The translations under genes and the position numbers were made by a program. A stretch of DNA of 52,723 bases from RGIG9151 sp963635575 (GTDB taxonomy: Bacteria; Bacillota; Clostridia; TANB77; RGIG9151). This document shows positions 52,653-52,723 of this stretch, piece by piece; the first letter of the stretch is position 1, and each line of letters begins with the position of its first letter. Location: positions 1 through 52,723 of the forward strand of contig CAVHFU010000006.1 of NCBI GenBank assembly GCA_963635575.1, in the 5' to 3' direction. The notes beneath the pieces were generated by a model, which was not told the DNA's origin, ran no database searches, and worked only from the letters and a program-made list of their open reading frames with translations.

Positions 52653-52723
52653 ATTCCTTAGGGATTAATGAGTTTGTCAAGTGAAGTGTGTAAGTTTTTT
52701 TGAAAACTTAAAAATTTATATAA

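Overview
The window is AT-rich chromosomal DNA from a spore-forming, flagellated low-GC Gram-positive bacterium. I infer class Clostridia, perhaps near Lachnospirales, but the genus is not determinable. The basis is: a long Bacillus/Clostridium-type SRP RNA upstream of dnaX-ebfC-recR; SpoVS and YmdB; CsaB of S-layer/secondary-polymer pyruvylation; FtsEX next to an M23 hydrolase and a C-terminal protease; four flagellin genes; and strong AAGGAGG-type ribosome sites. All functions are read from the translated sequence; no database search was run.

Layout. 1-4.1 kb (+): SRP RNA, a membrane HD-GYP c-di-GMP phosphodiesterase, then dnaX, ebfC and recR. 4.1-12.75 kb (+): a GEMM-I (cyclic dinucleotide) riboswitch with an intrinsic terminator, controlling a 2776-residue secreted surface protein with 39-bp tandem repeats. 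12.8-13.3 kb (-): a bactofilin. 13.4-18.6 kb (+): ftsE, ftsX, an M23 hydrolase, an S41 protease and a ROK regulator. 18.7-23.3 kb (-): ktrA, ktrB and gyrA. 23.5-28.8 kb (+): four flagellin genes with structured leaders rich in GGA motifs (CsrA-like). 28.9-30.85 kb (-): spoVS, ymdB and an ATP-grasp gene. 30.98-32.3 kb (+): a 42-codon gene and a charged coiled-coil protein. 32.3-45.8 kb (-): an 11-gene locus resembling a Gram-positive type IV secretion apparatus. 46.0-50.8 kb (+): a DUF5693-like membrane protein, csaB, a TagA/WecG glycosyltransferase and a YitT protein. 50.9-52.65 kb (+): an AbrB/RelE-type toxin-antitoxin pair and rarA.

How the parts work together. Several loci concern the choice between swimming and attachment: the HD-GYP enzyme would lower c-di-GMP, the riboswitch would read a cyclic dinucleotide to set production of the giant surface protein, and flagellin output appears to be set post-transcriptionally. 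The wall genes (ftsEX-hydrolase, csaB, tagA, bactofilin) build or remodel the envelope in which these surface structures sit.

The best candidate for an undescribed system is the 32.3-45.8 kb locus. It encodes three paralogous VirB2-like small membrane proteins, a PrgI/VirB3-like protein, a membrane-anchored VirB4-N-like protein, a VirB4 ATPase with an unusual P-loop, a very large VirB6-like protein, a cell-wall hydrolase with acidic and Ala-rich cytoplasmic repeats, and three small membrane-anchored proteins. No relaxase, coupling protein, integrase or attachment site is visible, and housekeeping genes lie on both sides. It may be a domesticated or non-conjugative secretion machine. The second candidate is the set of flagellin leaders, above all the roughly 130-nt structured RNA ahead of the first flagellin gene.
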